The translations under genes and the position numbers were made by a program. Below, piece after piece: positions 23,143 to 35,439 of a stretch of 64,000 nt of DNA (its first letter is position 1; every line of letters begins with the position of its first letter). The notes below the pieces were generated by a model. The model ran no database searches. It saw only the letters and a program-made list of their open reading frames with translations, and was not told the origin of the DNA. Source of the DNA: Lactuca virosa (lineage: Eukaryota; Streptophyta; Magnoliopsida; Asterales; Asteraceae); NCBI GenBank assembly GCA_928212115.1, contig CAKMRJ010003334.1, positions 95,748,224 to 95,812,223 of the forward strand. The letters are read 5' to 3'.

Positions 23143-23511
23143 AATTTTACCAACTTCTCTTTTGGATATAACTTAGTTATGTAAAAACTTAAGTCTAATT
23201 TCCTATCCTTATAAATCTTAGACCTGCTAGGTTTTGATTTGGTAGTATGCTGTCAAAATTTTCCCATCTTGGATGATGTAAGACCTACTTCTAGGTCATT
23301 TTTCCCCAAACTCATTACATCTGTAATTCCAATATCTTTGACAGATATAAAAATCTAATGGAAATTATTATCCAAATACTTTCATCTTCATTCAAGTATT
23401 CCATTTAATTATGCTGTTGGGCTATGGAGAGTTAGTCCATGAGTCATTCTCATCAATGTTCATGTCAAATTCTTATCAATATCTTATTCATTCTAAACTT
23501 TCAGCAAAAAG

Positions 23512-24660
23512 ATGCCTCCACGAAAGTCAACAAGACGTAATCCTCCACCACCTATTCCTCAGTTTGATACAGCAGCCCTCAATGCTGCTGTAGCTGCAGC
23601 TGTGGCAACAGCCATGGCTGAATATCATTCTTCAAGTTCCACTGGAGGAGGGACTCCTATTCCAACAATACAGGTTGAAACCCCTGTGCGCTCGAGAGAG
23701 TGCTCCTACAAAGATTTTACAAACTGCAAGCCATTATCCTTCAGAGGAACTGGCGGAGTCATTGTACTCTCGCAATGGTTTGAGAAAACCGAATCGGTTT
23801 TCGCAATCTGCTCCTGTCCAGAAGGGAGCAAGGTGAAGTTCGCTGCTTGCACCTTTGAAACCAGAGCCCTAACATGGTGGAATAGCCATGTTAAGTCACT
23901 ATCTCTTTCAGTGGCAAATGATATGGGCTGGGATACTTTAAAGGACCTCATGATTGAGGAGTACTGCCCGAGGGGCGAGATCCAAAAGCTAGAGGAAGAA
24001 CTTTGGCGCCTAACCATGAAAGGCACCGACATCGTAGCATATACCGCCAGGTTCTGTGAACTGGTGGCCCTCTGTCCCAACATGATTCATACGGAGGGGA
24101 AAGAAGATCGAGAGGTATATATGGGGGCTGGTGCCACCATACCAGGGAAATTTATTGTCATCACGCCCTACTACATTTGATAGTGCCAAGCGACTGGCAC
24201 AACAGCTAGTTGACCACGGGGCCCGTACCCCGGCTGCAACAACCACCCTGGCCATCTCAGAAACCGTCAGAACTGCAGAGTCCAAACGGAAATTCTGGGA
24301 GGACAAGAAAAAGAAGAAGGCTGCGAAGAAACAGCAGACTGTGGCAGTTCATAGTGCGACAGCACCTGCCACTGCTGCTATTCCAATAAAGCAGTATTCT
24401 GGAAGTTTGCCTTTATGCAACAAGTGCAACTACCATCATATGGGAGCCTGTCGGGACATGCAGTGTGTAAACTGCAACAGGAAGGGGCATACAGCCCGTT
24501 TCTGTAAATCTCCGGCAAGGCCAATCACCCAAGTCCCCGGCGCTGGAGTGGGCCAATCTTGCTACAACTGTGGCGATGTGGGCCACTACAAAAGGAACTA
24601 CCCCAAGGCAGGGACTGCCGGTGGAGTAGGAAGAGTTTTGGCTATAGGCCATGAGGAGGC
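23512..24660 (+). pseudogene. gag of the Tekay-like element (one frameshift)
   Basis: Opens MPPRKSTRRNPPPPIPQFDT at the ATG 23512. Capsid region with a retrotransposon-gag core (ALTWWNSHVKSLSL, YCPRGEIQKLEEELWRLTMK, FCELVALCPNMIHTEGKEDR). The frame breaks near 24095-24130 and goes on one frame over. Two zinc knuckles follow: CVNCNRKGHTARFC is complete (CX2CX4HX4C), while CYNCGDVGHYKRNY has Tyr for the last Cys. Gag forms the particle and binds the element's RNA. The break is one base in an A-rich spot, so it could be real decay or sequencing error. Confidence 0.88.
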
Positions 24661-27600
24661 GGTTGCCGACCCCACAGTGGTCACTGGTACGTTTCTCCTC
24701 GACAACTCTTATGCTTGTATACTATTTGATAGTGGAGCGGAGAGAAGCTTCGTGAATATGAAATTTGCTCATTTACTTAAGCAAAAATCACGAGCACTCA
24801 AAGAACCGTTCACAGTAGAAATGGCTAATGGGAAGACAGAGAGCACTAGCTGCATTTACACAGGGTGTACCTTAACTTTAGATAGCCATTCATTCTCGAT
24901 CGATCTCATGCCAGTCTCAATTAAAAGTTTCGACGTCATCATTGGCATGGATTGGTTGAGTCTTCAGCGTGCCGACATCATGTGTTACGAAAAGGCAGTT
25001 CGCCTTAATCTTTCGTCTGGCGAAACCCTAGTAGTTTATGGCGACAAACCCGGCACAAACCTTCGTATCATCTCGAGCATTCAAGCTCAGAAATTCTTGC
25101 GAAAGGAATGTCGCGCATTCCTTGCTCATGTGGTCGATGTGAGCCAAGAAGCGAAAGACATCAAAAACATTCCAGTAGTACACGACTTTCCCGACATCTT
25201 TCCAGAAGAGCTACCAGGATTACCTCCGCAACGACAAGTCGAGTTCAGAATCGACTTAGTTCCAGGGGCTACCCCCGTAGCCAAATCGCCTTATCGTCTA
25301 GCACCTGCAGAGATGCAAGAACTATCCTGTCAACTTAACGAACTGCTCAGCAAGGGCTTTATAAGACCAAGCTTCTCACCTTGGGGAGCTCCAGTCTTGT
25401 TCGTCAAGAAGAAGACGGATCTTTTCGTATGTGCATCGACTACAGGGAGCTCAACAAACTGACCGTCAAAATCGTTATCCTTTGCCTCGGATAGACGATT
25501 TATTCGATCAACTTCAAGGGGCGAATTTCTTTTCTAAAATCGACTTAAGATCCGGATATCACCAGTTACGAGTGCTAGGGGAGGATGTTCCAAAGACAGC
25601 CTTCCGAACTCGTTATGGACACTACGAATTCGTAGTGATGCCGTTCGGATTAACAAACGCGCCCGCTGTATTCATGGACTTAATGAATAGGGTGTGTCGT
25701 CCTTACTTGGATCAGTTCGTCATCGTCTTCATCGATGACATACTTATCTACTCTCGTAGTAAGGAAGAACATAGTCAACATCTGCGACAAGTCTTAGAAA
25801 CCATGCGCGCGGAGAAGCTTTATGCGAAATTCTCGAAATGCGAATTTTGGATCCGACGAGTCGAATTCTTAGGGCACGTGGTTAGCGAAGAGGGAATCCA
25901 CGTAGACCCATCCAAAATCAAAGCCATTGAGAGCTGGTCAGCACCGAAGACGCCTACAGAAATTCGTCAATTTCTAGGCCTCGCTGGCTACTATCGCCGA
26001 TTCATTCAGAACTTCTCCCGCATTGCGAAGCCTCTTACAACACTTACCCAGAAGGGCGTATCCTTTGACTGGGAAGAAAAGCAGGAGAGAGCGTTCCAAA
26101 CGCTCAAACGAGCCTATGCACTGCACCAATACTATCCCTTCCCGAAGGAATAGAAGACTTCGTTGTCTATTGCGATGCATCGAACCAAGGTCTCGGATGT
26201 GTTCTGATGCAGCGAGGTAAGGTCATCGCCTATGCCTCGAGGCAGCTGAAAACACATGAGGTCAACTATACGACGCACGATCTTGAACTAGGAGCAGTTG
26301 TATTTGCTCTAAAGATCTGGAGACACTACCTGTACGGTACGAAGAGCACAATCTTTACAGACCACAAGAGCTTACAACACATATTCGATCAGAAGGAGCT
26401 CAACATGAGACAACGACGGTGGGTCGAGCTACTCAGTGACTACGAATGCGAAATTCGTTATCATCCCGGCAAGGCCAATGTAGTAGCTGACGCCCTAAGT
26501 CGGAAAGAATATTCTGGTCGTAAAGTCAAGTCATTGACTATGACTATCCATTCACACTTATCCACACAAATACAGGCGGCTCAGCTCGACGCTTTGAAGC
26601 CTGAAAATGTGACCAATGAATCCCTGCGAGGAATGGATAAGAACTTGGAAGTCAGAGGTGGCGGAGCTTATTATCTCATGAACGGATCTGGACCCCGAAA
26701 CTTGGTGGTTTCAGAGAGTTGGTCATGAAGGAGGCGCATAACACTCGTTATTCCGTTCACCCAGGTTCAGATAAGATGTATCTGGATCTTAAAAAGTTAT
26801 ACTGGTGGCCTAACATGAAAGCAGAGATTGCTACCTTCGTAAGTAAATGCCTTACTTGCGCAAAGGTCAAGGTCGAGTACCAGAAACCCTCAGGTCTTCT
26901 TCAACAGCCTGAGATCCCAGAATGGAAGTGGGAGCGGATCACTATGGATTTCATAACCAAGTTGCCCAAGACAACGGGTGGACTTGATACCATATGGGTC
27001 ATCGTCGACAGATTGACCAAGTCCGCGCACTTCCTGCCTATCAAAGAGACAGACAAGATGGAGAAGCTTACAAGAACTTATATAAGGGAAATTGTACGAT
27101 TGCACGGTGTCCCTATATCCATTATCTCGGACAGAGATAGTAGGTTCACTTCTAGGTTCTGGCAATCGCTACAAGGTTCCTTAGGAACTAGGCTGGACAT
27201 GAGTACAGCCTACCATCCGCAGACAGACGGGCAAAGTGAGAGGACTATCCAAACCTTAGAGGACATGTTGCGAGCCTGTGTGATTGACTTTGGGAAAACA
27301 TGGGATACTCATTTACCCCTTGTAGAATTTTCCTACAACAACAGTTATCACACAAGCATAAAGGCTGCTCCATTCGAGGCCCTCTACGGCCGAAAGTGCA
27401 GATCCCCTCTGTGCTGGGCTGAGGTGGGTGATACCCAGTTAGCTAAGGGACTAGTTCCTGAAAGCACTCTCACAGGTCTGGAGATCATACGGGAAACGAC
27501 GGAGAAGATCGTTCAGATCCGTGAACGACTGAAAGCCTCCAGAGACCGACAGAAAAGCTACGCTGATAAACGAAGGAAACCGTTGAATTCCAGGTGGGCG

Positions 27601-28013
27601 ACCATGTTCTATTGAAGGTCTCACCCTGGAAGGGCTTGATACGCTTCGGAAAGCGTGGAAAGCTAAATCCAAGGTACATTGGGCCTTTCGAGATTCTTGC
27701 CAGAATCGGCCCTGTAGCTTACAAACTTAACTTACCGAGCGAACTCAGTAACGTACATTCTACCTTCCACGTCTCGAACTTGAAAAAGTGTCTGTCCGAC
27801 GAGACTCTTGTAATTCCACTCGACGAGATCGAGATCAACGAGAGCCTCAACTTCGTGGAAGAACCAGTAGAGATCATGGACCGGGAGGTCAAGCAAACGA
27901 AACAAAGCCGCATCCCGATAGTGAAGGTTCGCTGGAACGCCAAGCGAGGACCTGAATTCACTTGGGAGCGAGAGGATCAGATGAAACTGAAATATCCTCG
28001 TCTTTTTAATTAG
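24661..28013 (+). pseudogene. pol of the Tekay-like element: protease, RT, RNase H, integrase, chromodomain (four frameshifts)
   Basis: Aspartic protease with LFDSGAERSFV near 24720; RT from about 25200 with WGAPVLFVKKK, SGYHQLRV, FGLTNAP and the catalytic FIDDIL near 25730; RNase H with YCDASNQGLGCVLM to GKANVVADALSRKE (26165-26505); integrase HHCC finger (26725-26870), catalytic D in ITMDFI, second D in IISDRDSRF near 27128, E in GQSERTIQ near 27235; chromodomain VEIMDREVKQ to PEFTWERED (about 27860-28000), which directs insertion to marked chromatin in related elements. Frame breaks lie near 25405-25430, 26110-26150, 26685-26720 and 27590-27605, each about one base, so no full polyprotein can be made from this sequence as given. 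Confidence 0.92.
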
Positions 28014-28067
28014 TTCCTTGTAACTACTTAATTGCTTAAATTCTAATTTCGGGACGAAATTCCTTCT

Positions 28068-28080
28068 AAGGAGGGGATGA
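28068..28080 (+). other. Polypurine tract
   Basis: AAGGAGGGGATGA directly before the 3' LTR start (TGTGACAACC at 28081); the primer for plus-strand DNA in LTR elements. Confidence 0.85.
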
Positions 28081-28842
28081 TGTGACAACCCGAAATTTCT
28101 ATTCTGTACAACATGTCAATTCAATAGAAGTCAAATCAGTTACAGTTAAATTTTCAGACTTTTTGGATTAAGTTTGATTATTTTAGGATTTACACTTTAG
28201 GAGATACCAGGAGAGAGGATGCCCTAGGGTTATAGTGCAACACTGTTATTCCTAAACTTCAAGAAATTGGAGTTTACTGCCAGAATAAAATATTTTCAGC
28301 CAAAAACCCAGAAATTTGGGGTATATATATGACACTTGTCATTTATTATCATTTTTCCAAATTTCTCAAGAACAAAAGCAAATCCTCTCAAGTATCATCA
28401 CGAGATTTATTCCAAATCTCGATCTAGTAAGTGTTTTCAACCATTTCAAGTTAGTAGATCACTTAATCTAGTGTTTTAACACCCTTCTAACCGTGAAATC
28501 ATTCCAAAAGGTTGATTTTTCCATTTTCACCAAGAACACCAAGAACACCAAGAACACACACTAGTGTTTTTGGCATTTTGGCTCATTTCAAGCTTCCATA
28601 TAGTAAGTACTTCTATCCTAGAGTGTGTTTAAGCTTGCTATACTCCATAATAACATGAAATCATCCAAGAAACACCAAGAAAATGGTGTTTACGGTCTTT
28701 ACGGTCCAAGAAATTCTTGAACCGTAAACCCATTTTAAGGGACCAAAATGTCCCTAGTCCCTTCCTAAGCCTAGGTAACTAACTTGGATCCTTACCTTGA
28801 TGTGTTAAGGACTTGAAATCATCGAAATACGACATCCATAAG

Positions 28843-29064
28843 AGTTTACGGCCGTAAACTCTAGGGTTTACGACCGTAAACCCAAAGGGATGTGGTCTTT
28901 GGGCCGTAAACTCCAAATAGGAGTGAAATGGTGCCCTAGCTTCTTCCTTAGGCTTATACTTCAAGAGGAAACACTTCAATGGACTTAGAAACGTTCAAAT
29001 CAACAAATGGTCAAAAGAGGGGGAGTTTACGGCCGTAAAGTCTAGGGTTTACGACCGTAAACCC
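28843..29064 (+). promoter_or_regulatory. Cluster of GTTTACGGCCGTAAAC palindromes in the LTR
   Basis: AGTTTACGGCCGTAAACT (28843-28860) is a perfect 18-bp palindrome, followed by GGGTTTACGACCGTAAACCC (28864-28883, near-palindromic). The pair recurs at 29024-29040 and 29045-29064, and half-sites lie at about 28686-28735, 28902 and 29086. Repeated palindromes in an LTR resemble binding sites for dimeric regulators; also contain GGGTTTA telo-box-like cores. Role is inference. Confidence 0.5.
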
Positions 29065-29572
29065 ATTGGGTTGAGGTCACAAAACCGTAAACTCAAGTTA
29101 GGGTTTCTTTTGAACCCTAAACCCTATAGCATTGTTCTACAACACTTAGATGCATTCCTTGAGACTTATAACACTTATATAAGGTGTTTAACTTGTCTTA
29201 GGATGTCTTAACTTTGCTAATTAGTTGTTTAAAGTCTAATTAGATACATATATGGTGTATTTATATGTTAAATAGGATCATTGTGTGTTACAAGTCTTCA
29301 CTTGACACCTAGCAATCCTATTTCTTCAGTTCATCCAAACCACCAACTACAGGTGAGTTCATACCCTTAATTAACCTTTTAAATGTTTTTAAATGCTTTT
29401 ATGGGGGGGATACAAGTTGAACAATTGTAGTTATTATATCAATCACATGTGATTAATAACTACCAAGCAAATGGTTTTCTTACTTTTCAAACTGTTTACC
29501 AAACTGTTTTACCTTAAACTGTTTTACAAACTCTTTTATTGTCAATACATTTATCAAACTCTTTTAACTTAT

Positions 29573-29945
29573 ATTATGTGTATCTATATAAATATAGTTA
29601 TATAAGTAGGATTAAGAAGGACTTAGGACTGCTAGTCTACCCTACTTCCTGTTCTTGTTTGATTGTGGTCTTGGGGTATCAAGGTTAGTTGTCCGAGGGT
29701 CGTTTGAATCCTAGTTATATATTATGTATATGTATATAGATATAAAAGGTTTGTTATCAACCTCTTTTAACTTATATTATGTGTATCTATATAATATAGT
29801 TATATAAGTAGGATTAAGAAGGACTTAGGACTGCTAGTCTACCCTACTTCCTGTTCTTGTTTGATTGTGGTCTTGGGGTATCAAGGTTAGTTGTCCGAGG
29901 GTCGTTTGAATCCTAGTTATATATTATGTATATGTATATAGATAC
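29573..29945 (+). ncRNA. Recurring hairpin module, tandem pair in the LTR (P2, P3)
   Basis: Two nearly identical units of about 185 bp. In the first, TAGGATT (29607-29613) pairs with AATCCTA (29707-29713), and GGACTGCTAG (29626-29635) with TTAGTTGTCC (29685-29694), around the apex CTACTTCCTGTTCTTGTTTG. The second unit repeats this about 200 bases on. Units are separated only by short AT-rich sequence. Confidence 0.5.
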
Positions 29946-31111
29946 AAAAGGTTTTCCTTCATTCAATTCCATACCCTTGGGTAGCAAGGGTATACAAACA
30001 TGTTCATACATTGCTAGTAAGCTACCATAGGGGTAGTTTAGGAAGATACTATTACTAGAACGATGAACATACAATGAGTCAGTTCATACATGAGTCAATA
30101 CATACTATAATGAGAAACAAACATGAAACAGAGTGATGAGAAACAAACATACAAGCTAGACAGAGAAAGAACACACAATACAGCTAGCACACAATTCACA
30201 TAACATTTACATAAATACATTTATGTGAGCCATTAAACAGGGCATGGCACTACCTGCCATGACTGTTTTTTGTATCAGAATCTCCTTAATTGGGGAGCGT
30301 ATGAGTTTGTGTATAGATCTATACTGGATTGACTATCCTACACCTTTCTGCTCGCTACAGTGGGACTTGCAAGTCTACGGGTGCCAAACGTCATTTTTTG
30401 GCATCTTACATTGTCACTTTACTATTGAGTCGGTAGCAAGATACAGGCCGATCACATGTTACCTTAAATATACAATTAACTTAAGGTAGTTAGTACAGCA
30501 GTAGTTTCATAATACTACATTAAAGTACTATAACATTTTCCCTTTACATTTTACTTTGTGATTTCACACAATAAACAATAATGTAAAAACTATATTTTTG
30601 GTTAATGATAGTCGGATTTGGGAAAATACTCACTTTTACAAAGGATACACACACAGACACTAGATGCCTTGGTAGAAGGCTACTTTTAGTAGGAAACATA
30701 GGGTTTCCTAGGATAGTTCAAACAAATACAAAACTTTTACAAACACACAGTACATCTTACAAAACATCTTACAAATGCTTTCATACAAACACAAACACTA
30801 ATATACTTATGAACTCACCAGCTCTAAAGCTGATAAACTCTTTCAAAATAACTTGTATTCTCAGGTCACCAGTAGACAGGTACCGGAGCCAGGTTTTGAG
30901 AAGATGGAGCTCGTTCAAGACTCATCTTATATTTTGATGTATATTGTTTTGGTGTCTTTAAAACTTAACGGAACACACTTGTATGAAATTATATTATTAA
31001 TGCAATGGATGATGTTGTTGCTTGTTTACTACTTGCATTGTTGTGATACTGTACATGACGTCCTCCACCCCAGAACGTTTCCGCCGTTCATTTGGTTTTG
31101 AGGGTGTGACA

Positions 31112-31535
31112 GCTGCCATCTGGGCAGCTAAGAATATAGAGACCCAGATAAGAGAAAAGGGTCTGGAAAAGGATAAAGGCAGGAGAAAAGAGAAATATTG
31201 AGGGATCCTTAAGATCTAATAAGAAAGGAAAATTCTCGAAGTCTAACATGGATGACCAAAGTATGAAGCCAAGTTTTGTGAAAAGTGCAAGAAAAATCAT
31301 TATGGGAGATGAGAAGGAGAAGTGACTTGTTATAAGTGGGGAGGATCGGTCACTATTCCAAGGATTGTACGTTTAATGATAAGGTATGCTAAGGATGTGG
31401 AGACAAGGAGCATTGTCAAAAGATTGCCCGAAGAGAAGAAAAATGAATCGCAAGACCAAATGCACCGTCAAAGCCAAAGGCAAGAGCATTCCAAATGATC
31501 TTTAATGAAGCAGGCGAGGATGCGAGGGATTAGAA
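31112..31535 (+). pseudogene. Decayed gag of the family B gypsy element (copy A)
   Basis: Starts in frame as AAIWAAKNIETQIREKGLEK directly after the Tekay-like LTR, then indels scatter zinc-knuckle pieces over frames. Copy B at 43022 reads better. The Tekay-like element probably inserted into this gag. Confidence 0.65.
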
Positions 31536-32542
31536 GTAAGGATCTATATATCTGAAGATCAAGATATAAAGTAGCCATGTAGATAGTATCATGTGGTGTA
31601 GCCTATTATAGAGACATAGTGTAGGGTGAACTTGAACGTCTATAAATCGTTTCAAGAAATAATATAAACCTTAGTTATGTTATCTGATGTGTTAAATGAC
31701 TATGTGAAATTCTTGTATGGTGACTTAGAGACTACGAGACAATACTTGGGACGAATATGAGTAGGTGTGAATGGTAGTAGAGGGCCTATACTACTGGAAG
31801 CACATGACTCGCACTTGGATCAGGAAGGTCACAAGGTTACCAAGGGCGCTAGTAATTGATTATGTTTGTCAGTCTGTTGTTACCATCGTTTCAGTAATGA
31901 CTAAGAAGATGATTATTATTCCAAACCTAATAATCATATCAAATCGAGTCCGGATAAGATGAGTATGTGTTCAGAGAACCAAGTTCGATGTAGCATCTGA
32001 CTTTAAGCCAGAAGATTGAAGTGAAAGATAATCGAGGGATCAATAGAAGTACCGCGATCGTCGTCATTAAAGTAAGAAGCTTGTAGCCGAAGTGATACAT
32101 GCTAAGAATGATATGCTAGCATAGAATGTGATTATATTACATAAGAACATGAAGGAAGGTGTCTTCCGTTCTAGAATTTGACTCTAAAAGACCCGAGTCT
32201 AAGCATCACATCATACGATGGGAGGTCATTAGGACATGACCCATCGGTCTGTATGATAATCGAAGTAAAAACTTATCTTAAGTTTGTTTGAGAAGGAGCA
32301 GGAGTCTCCAATAAGGATCAAGTTTGTAACTCGAAGGTTACGATTGAAAGACTAACATAGTATGAAGAGCAGGTGCAAGATTGAGCACCGTCAGCAGTCA
32401 AGAAATCCAAGAGTTAGATACTCATTTGAAAGGACATAAGAGTTACGGTTATTACCTAGGATGAAAAGATAACTTATGGAGTCATTATACAAGCCTTGTT
32501 TCGTTGATGATTCTGGGACGTAATCATCTAGGGGGAGATAAT
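31536..32542 (+). other. Non-coding 3' body of the family B element (copy A)
   Basis: No pol domain detectable between gag and the 3' LTR; closes with the PPT-like AGGGGGAGATAAT. Suggests a gag-only element. Confidence 0.55.
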
Positions 32543-33790
32543 TGTAACGCCCGCAGATTCGACTAGTCAATTTAGAGATAATAAGCGTTTAAAAATGACT
32601 TTTGATAGACGATTATTTTACATAAATAATCTTAACCAACGGTTATAGTATATGTCACAAGTATTTTGTACATATAAAGAACGCTGAAAACCGACTTAAA
32701 CGAAGAAGTTATGACCCGTCGAAGTTTTGCGACAAAACCGGCACGACGCCGCGTATCATAAAAAGTGAATTTTTGATAAGATACTTTTAGCCTTAGCAAT
32801 CTAAATGAAAGTCTTAGTATATGTTATTAAACGAGAACGTACATAAAAAGAACGCCCAAATCTGACTTCGTTTGAGGAAGTTATGATTTTTTGTAAGATT
32901 TAACATAGCAGTGCACAACTCGAAATAAAATTTTAGATCGATCGACTTTAGCCAACACAACAGAAATGAGAATTTAAGATCTCATTAATATGAGCTCAAC
33001 GATATAAAGACAGTCGAAAACGGAGTCCGCATGTAGAAGTTATGAATTTTACACGGTCGTTATCAGTATAATCTTCTCAGACTGTTAAATTTCAAAATCA
33101 GTCGAGAAATTAGCCGATGGAATCAAAAGGAAAGTTGTAGATTACGTGGATACCTATGCGTGGATATAAAGAACGTCAAAAACGGAGCTCGTATGAGAAA
33201 GTTACGAATTTTAGAAGATAATTAGTTTTTGGAGTAATCAACGAGTGACACATGGCGCGATCTGAGCCACTGCTTCCTCTCCACACCTTGCCACCAGATG
33301 GTGACACGTGGCCACCGAACGCCCAACGTTCAGCTAGGGAACGCCCAACGTTCTTCCATCAGACAACCTATAAATAGTAGAAGGCGCAAATCACTTCATT
33401 CTTCACAACTTTCTCACCCATTCTCTCCCAAACCCCCCCCAAACCCTCTAAGGCCTTTCCCTAGCACTTCCTAAGTGTTAATAGCGAGTCCGGAGCGCCA
33501 GAAGGCCCTGAGAAGAAGAGCTTTTGGCTCAGAAGTTCTTGCCGCGCAGAGCCCGGTTCCTCGCTAAACCCCCTTGTAAGTTTATAACTTATGTTTAAGT
33601 TCATTATCGTTATTATGAACCTATAAACAAGATTTATCAGTGAATCAAAGTCGTTATACTGATTGATCTACTTATGGGGATGATGTGTAGGCTGTGATTT
33701 AGTGATGTTTTTAAAGTGGGCTTTCCAAACAGTATACTTCGTATACCAACGACCCTACCCAATATAACCTCCTACCTCCAATATAATCCT
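32543..33790 (+). repeat. Family B 3' LTR, truncated (copy A)
   Basis: TGTAACGCCCGCAG start after the PPT; matches 15950-16765 plus 20260-20690. Similarity ends at CTACCTGGTTGTTCC, after which ordinary flanking DNA begins. A duplicated CTACCTCCAATATAAT block lies at the break. Confidence 0.8.
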
Positions 33791-35439
33791 ACCTGGTTGT
33801 TCCACCATCACTACTCAATCTCTCATCTATGATCGTTTGAATTGGGAAAGGAAGGAAGAAGAGATACGAGCTTATATAAATAGGAGTATTACATAACAAC
33901 CCCTCAAGATTTCATTTTGCATATTTGATCCTCCTCGTGACTAATTTATAAACTAATATTCCACTCTTAGTCCTTCCCTCATCCTTTCTCTAACATTTTT
34001 ATTCCCACATGGATAATTAAGTTAACTTTATGTTAAATCTCATCTTTTATCCTTTGACAATGTAAAAGACTCTTTAGATAATCTAGTTTTACAACACTAA
34101 AACATAATCCATACATCCACTATAACAAAGTTTTTTTAATAACATTCATTCCATATTTTTAGTTAACTGTTCAATAATTTTATTCCATAAATGAACTATA
34201 TATTCCCAGCCCGTTGTACTACAATGCACTTTAACCCTTTCTTTATGATATCAACAAAACATGGTTATTTGAAATGATACATTTAGTTAATCGTATTATT
34301 TTTCAGTTACTATTATTTATTAACAATTGTATTAATAGTATAAAATATATTTTTTATCATAACAGTGTTAATAATAAATTTTTATCACACTCTATACTAA
34401 TATTAATACAATTATTTTATTTTATATATTTGTGTTAGTAATTTTGAGTAAAAATAAAATAATATATTTATCTGGTAATAGTTGAATTGTTATTATTAAT
34501 GCTACTATTTTTGAATATTGATACTTTTTACTATAGGTATTAGTGATGTTAACTACATGTTTTTATTTCTTTAAGGATTAAAGTAGATAACCAGTACATT
34601 GTCTTATCTAAATAAATGGAATTTATGAAAACGTCAAATTATGTAATAATATTCATAGATAAAAGATCACTCAATAAGAACCCAAACGCAAACGAGTTTT
34701 AGAAGAGCATGTGTCATATCTTATAGGAGAGAAAATGATGCACACTTTTTTTTTATGTTTGTAGTATTCTAAAAAACAAACAATCTTAGAGAAAATGTTG
34801 TCGGTCCGCATCATGAAGACTTGCTTTGAAAAAAAATACCTTAGGGGCATCAAACCACTTATTCAACATAGAAAGAAATTGAATTACACATATAATACTT
34901 TATAAAAAAACATCACTAATCATTCAACCATTTAGTCATACAAGGCTTAATAAGAAAAAAGAGACAACCACTTAACATGGACGTAATGACTTAACAGGTT
35001 AAGCAAAAAAACTGACTTAATTTATTAAGACACAACCCTTTATTCATTTGACCATTCCTCTTTTTTTTTCTTCTTCTTTATGTTAAAATTGGTGTATATT
35101 TGAATTTTTTTAAAATGTAAAGACAAATGGTTATTTAGTCTCGTTTAAATGGTTTATTTTATAGAAAACAAACAAGAAACAATATGTAAGTCTGATGTCA
35201 TATTGTCTTAACAACCTTTCTATATATAGGATTTGTTTTGAATTTTGTCACCCTGCATAAGAAAACATCATCATCGACATGTAAATAGATATATATATAT
35301 TCTCTAATTAGAATACAATATAACATGAACATACTTTTAACAAAACTACATATAAAATATTGCTTACAAAGACTTTTTCTATAAGTCAAAGTTAAAGTGT
35401 TTTGATACAATAGATCATAATAATTCCAGCGGAAGCAGT
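33791..35439. other. AT-rich 3' flank of LTPG (copy A), no gene seen
   Basis: Intergenic; same as about 45680-47335. Frames here are short and shadow-like. Confidence 0.5.

Larger units (their letters stand above)
21320..31111 (+). mobile_element. Ty3/gypsy chromovirus retrotransposon (Tekay-like), 5' LTR truncated
   Basis: Order: truncated 5' LTR, initiator-Met PBS, leader with extra ORF, gag, protease, RT, RNase H, integrase, chromodomain, polypurine tract, 3' LTR. RT-RNase H-integrase order makes it Ty3/gypsy; a C-terminal chromodomain of the FTWERED type makes it a chromovirus, by recollection closest to Tekay/Del. The LTR closes GGTGTGACA on both sides. It follows family B LTR sequence and is followed by a family B gag remnant, so it probably inserted into that element. 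Confidence 0.9.
28081..31111 (+). repeat. 3' LTR, 3031 bp
   Basis: Runs from TGTGACAACCCGAAATTTC after the PPT to GGTGTGACA. A TATA-like GGTATATATATG lies near 28320. It contains the GTTTACGG palindrome cluster (28843-29064), a tandem pair of hairpin modules (about 29573-29945) and the region matching the truncated 5' LTR. Frames inside it (such as 30853-31101) are not genes. Confidence 0.9.

Noticed and set aside
31771..31962. 63-codon frame in the body of the family B element
   Set aside because: No domain and not kept in copy B because of indels.
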